Source: Porticoccaceae bacterium (GTDB taxonomy: Bacteria; Pseudomonadota; Gammaproteobacteria; Pseudomonadales; Porticoccaceae). Taken from it: a DNA stretch of 64,000 nucleotides. Positions within the stretch are counted from its first letter, which is position 1; each line of letters begins with the position of its first letter. The position numbers were made by a program, and so were the translations under genes. Shown here in pieces: positions 61,892-64,000 of the stretch. The notes below the pieces were generated by a model that worked only from the letters and a program-made list of their open reading frames with translations, ran no database searches and was not told the origin of the DNA. The stretch lies in assembly GCA_029242085.1 (NCBI GenBank), contig JAQWUP010000065.1, positions 62,001-126,000 of the forward strand, written 5' to 3'.

Positions 61892-62557
61892 ATGTCTACT
61901 GATTTTACGTTACAAGCTACAGGTCGTGAAGAAACAGGGAAAGGTGCGAGCCGCCGCCTGCGTCGTCTGGCCGGTGAAGTTCCTGCAATTGTTTATGGTG
62001 GTAAGAAAGATCCAGCTAAAATTCAGCTGATCCTTAAAGATGTGACAAAATCTTTGGAAAACGAAGCATTTTATTCACATATTATTGGTCTTGAAATCGA
62101 TGGCAAATCAGAAGATGTAATTCTGAAAGATATGCAGCGTCATCCCGCCAAAAACATCATCATGCATATGGATTTCTTGCGCGTGAGCAAGAACACCAAA
62201 CTGCAGACCAAGGTGCCTTTACACTTTATTAACGAAGATATCTGTGTCGGCGTTAAGCTCGGCGGCGGTATTGTTGGCCACAGTATGACTGAGCTGGACA
62301 TTTTGTGTCTGCCAAAAGATCTGCCTGAGTATCTCGAAGTCGATATGACTGATGTCGATCTGGGTCAGACCCTGCATATCTCTGACATCAAGCTTCCAAA
62401 AGGCGTCGAGAGTGTTGCACTCACCCATGGTACCGATCACGATCTGCCAATCGCAGCAGTGAACAAGCCTAAGGGCGTTGCTGTTGACGATGAAGTCGAT
62501 GCTGAAGCTCCTGCAGCCGATTCAGAAGCCGATGGCGAGGAAGCAAGCGAAGAGTAA
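61892..62557 (+). CDS. rplY: 50S ribosomal protein L25 (Ctc form)
   Basis: FTLQATGREETGKGASRRLRRLAGEVPAIVYGG; acidic C-terminal tail. Confidence 0.96.
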   Translation: MSTDFTLQATGREETGKGASRRLRRLAGEVPAIVYGGKKDPAKIQLILKDVTKSLENEAFYSHIIGLEIDGKSEDVILKDMQRHPAKNIIMHMDFLRVSKNTKLQTKVPLHFINEDICVGVKLGGGIVGHSMTELDILCLPKDLPEYLEVDMTDVDLGQTLHISDIKLPKGVESVALTHGTDHDLPIAAVNKPKGVAVDDEVDAEAPAADSEADGEEASEE

Positions 62558-62589
62558 TCTTCAGTCTTGCCCTCTAGAAGGCCCTGACA

Positions 62590-63171
62590 TTGGACACGCC
62601 CGTTGAATTAATCGTAGGGCTGGGAAACCCCGGCCCTGACTACGAACGGACGCGTCATAATGCCGGGGCCGACTTGGTTCTGGAATTAGCTAAATCTCTG
62701 CACGTCGATCTCAAACACGAGAGTAAGTTTTTCGGTGACACCGCGAGGGTGACCCTAGACGGCAATGATGTGCGCCTGCTGATTCCCAGTACCTTTATGA
62801 ATCTAAGCGGTAAATCGATCAGTGCACTGGCGAATTTTTATCAAATCGCCCCCGAAGCTATTTTGGTTGTGCACGATGAACTGGACAAGCCTCCGGGTGA
62901 GGCGCGCTTTAAAAAAGGCGGCGGCCACGGCGGCCACAATGGCCTGCGCGACACCATCAAATGTCTGGGTAACAATAAAGAATTCGCGCGTCTGCGCATT
63001 GGTATCGGCCATCCCGGCAATGCCAAACAGGTTGCCGACTATGTACTTAAAAAAGCATCGCCCAATGATCAACAGCTAATTGCAAACAGCATTGATGATG
63101 CACTGCGTGCGCTCCCTCTAGCCGTTGCCGGCGAGTGGGAAAAAGCCATGCTTAAATTGCACAGCGTCTAA
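62590..63171 (+). CDS. pth: Peptidyl-tRNA hydrolase
   Basis: [49 protein letters not shown]. Confidence 0.98.
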   Translation: MDTPVELIVGLGNPGPDYERTRHNAGADLVLELAKSLHVDLKHESKFFGDTARVTLDGNDVRLLIPSTFMNLSGKSISALANFYQIAPEAILVVHDELDKPPGEARFKKGGGHGGHNGLRDTIKCLGNNKEFARLRIGIGHPGNAKQVADYVLKKASPNDQQLIANSIDDALRALPLAVAGEWEKAMLKLHSV

Positions 63172-63208
63172 AACAACAACGCTAGAACGCTAGCACAAGG
63201 AATTTAAA

Positions 63209-64000
63209 ATGGGTTTTAATTGTGGAATAGTGGGTTTGCCCAATGTTGGCAAATCCACATTATTTAATGCACTCACCAAAGCCGGTATCAGCGCAGAAAA
63301 CTTTCCCTTCTGCACCATTGAGCCCAACACTGGCATAGTGCCCATTCCCGATCCTCGTCAGGATAAAATTTCCAATATCGTCAATCCAGAGCGGCTTATT
63401 CCCACCGCCATGGAATTTGTCGATATCGCCGGGCTGGTTGCCGGTGCCTCCAAAGGCGAAGGTCTGGGCAATAAGTTTCTCGCCAATATTCGCGAAACCG
63501 ATGCCATAGCCCATGTCGTGCGCTGCTTTGAAGATGAAAATGTTATTCATGTGGAAGGCAAGATAAGTCCAGCCGATGATATAGACGTTATTAATACCGA
63601 GCTCGCTCTGGCCGACCTTGAGAGCGTTGAAAAGGCTCTGCTGCGCGTCGCCAAAGCCGCTAAGGGCAAGGACCAAGACGCCATTATTCTCAAAGGCGTA
63701 GCCGAAAAAATTCTGCCTCATCTCAACGAGGCTAAACCATTGCGCTCATTTGAGTTGAGCGATGATGAACTAAAAATACTGAGACCTCTCAGCCTACTCA
63801 CATTAAAGCCAACCATGTATATTGCCAATGTCGATGAAGAGGGTTTTGACAACAACCCCTATCTTGACGAAGTGAAGTCTATTGCCGCTGCCGAGGGTTC
63901 AGTAGTTGTCCCTATCTGCAATAAGATGGAAGCTGAGATCAGCGAGCTTGAAGCCGATGAGATCGCCGAGTTTTTAGAAGAGATGGGTATGGAAGAGCCG
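63209..64000 (+). CDS. ychF: Redox-regulated ATPase YchF (truncated at window end)
   Basis: ATG 63209: [40 protein letters not shown]; frame open to end of window. Confidence 0.96.
   Translation, partial: MGFNCGIVGLPNVGKSTLFNALTKAGISAENFPFCTIEPNTGIVPIPDPRQDKISNIVNPERLIPTAMEFVDIAGLVAGASKGEGLGNKFLANIRETDAIAHVVRCFEDENVIHVEGKISPADDIDVINTELALADLESVEKALLRVAKAAKGKDQDAIILKGVAEKILPHLNEAKPLRSFELSDDELKILRPLSLLTLKPTMYIANVDEEGFDNNPYLDEVKSIAAAEGSVVVPICNKMEAEISELEADEIAEFLEEMGMEEP

Noticed and set aside
1-64000. CRISPR arrays, transposases, integrases, prophage or defence islands
   Set aside because: No direct-repeat/spacer pattern, no recognisable recombinase, phage or defence domains in any supplied ORF; gene order is housekeeping throughout.

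Overview
The window is a compact gammaproteobacterial chromosome segment. Gene order and protein sequences resemble Pseudomonas and marine Cellvibrionales/SAR92-type lineages; this placement is inferred and was not computed. Almost all of it is conserved core genome: maeB; rsmI/lpoA-yraN-SIS-BON lipoprotein; thiolase; sspAB; petA plus a fused cytochrome b/c1 ORF; rpsI-rplM; zapE; comF; epmA-efp; a fimX-like c-di-GMP gene with serB; htpX; dksA-gluQ-cbrX?-cbrA-cbrB-pcnB-folK-dNK-panB; fur/bamE/rnfH/ratA/smpB; rhlB; hemA-prfA-prmC; and TPR-lolB-ispE-tRNA-Gln-prs-rplY-pth-ychF. I saw no CRISPR array, prophage, transposase or defence island, and no clear wholly new multigene system. The most interesting signals are: (i) a CbrB-like response regulator whose AAA+ domain lacks the GAFTGA loop and has a degenerate Walker B; (ii) a cbrB-pcnB intergenic region (the crcZ position in Pseudomonas) with an A-rich AAYAAYAA array, a TATAAT box and a perfect 13-bp terminator, which may encode a small RNA; (iii) three single-lesion gene disruptions within about 4 kb (28.6, 30.8 and 32.7 kb); (iv) a single-ORF cytochrome b/c1 fusion; (v) a comF gene whose conserved N-terminus implies a rare AUC start codon; (vi) a 22-nt overlap between the ispE coding end and tRNA-Gln. 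All calls come from reading the sequence and ORF translations. No database search was run.
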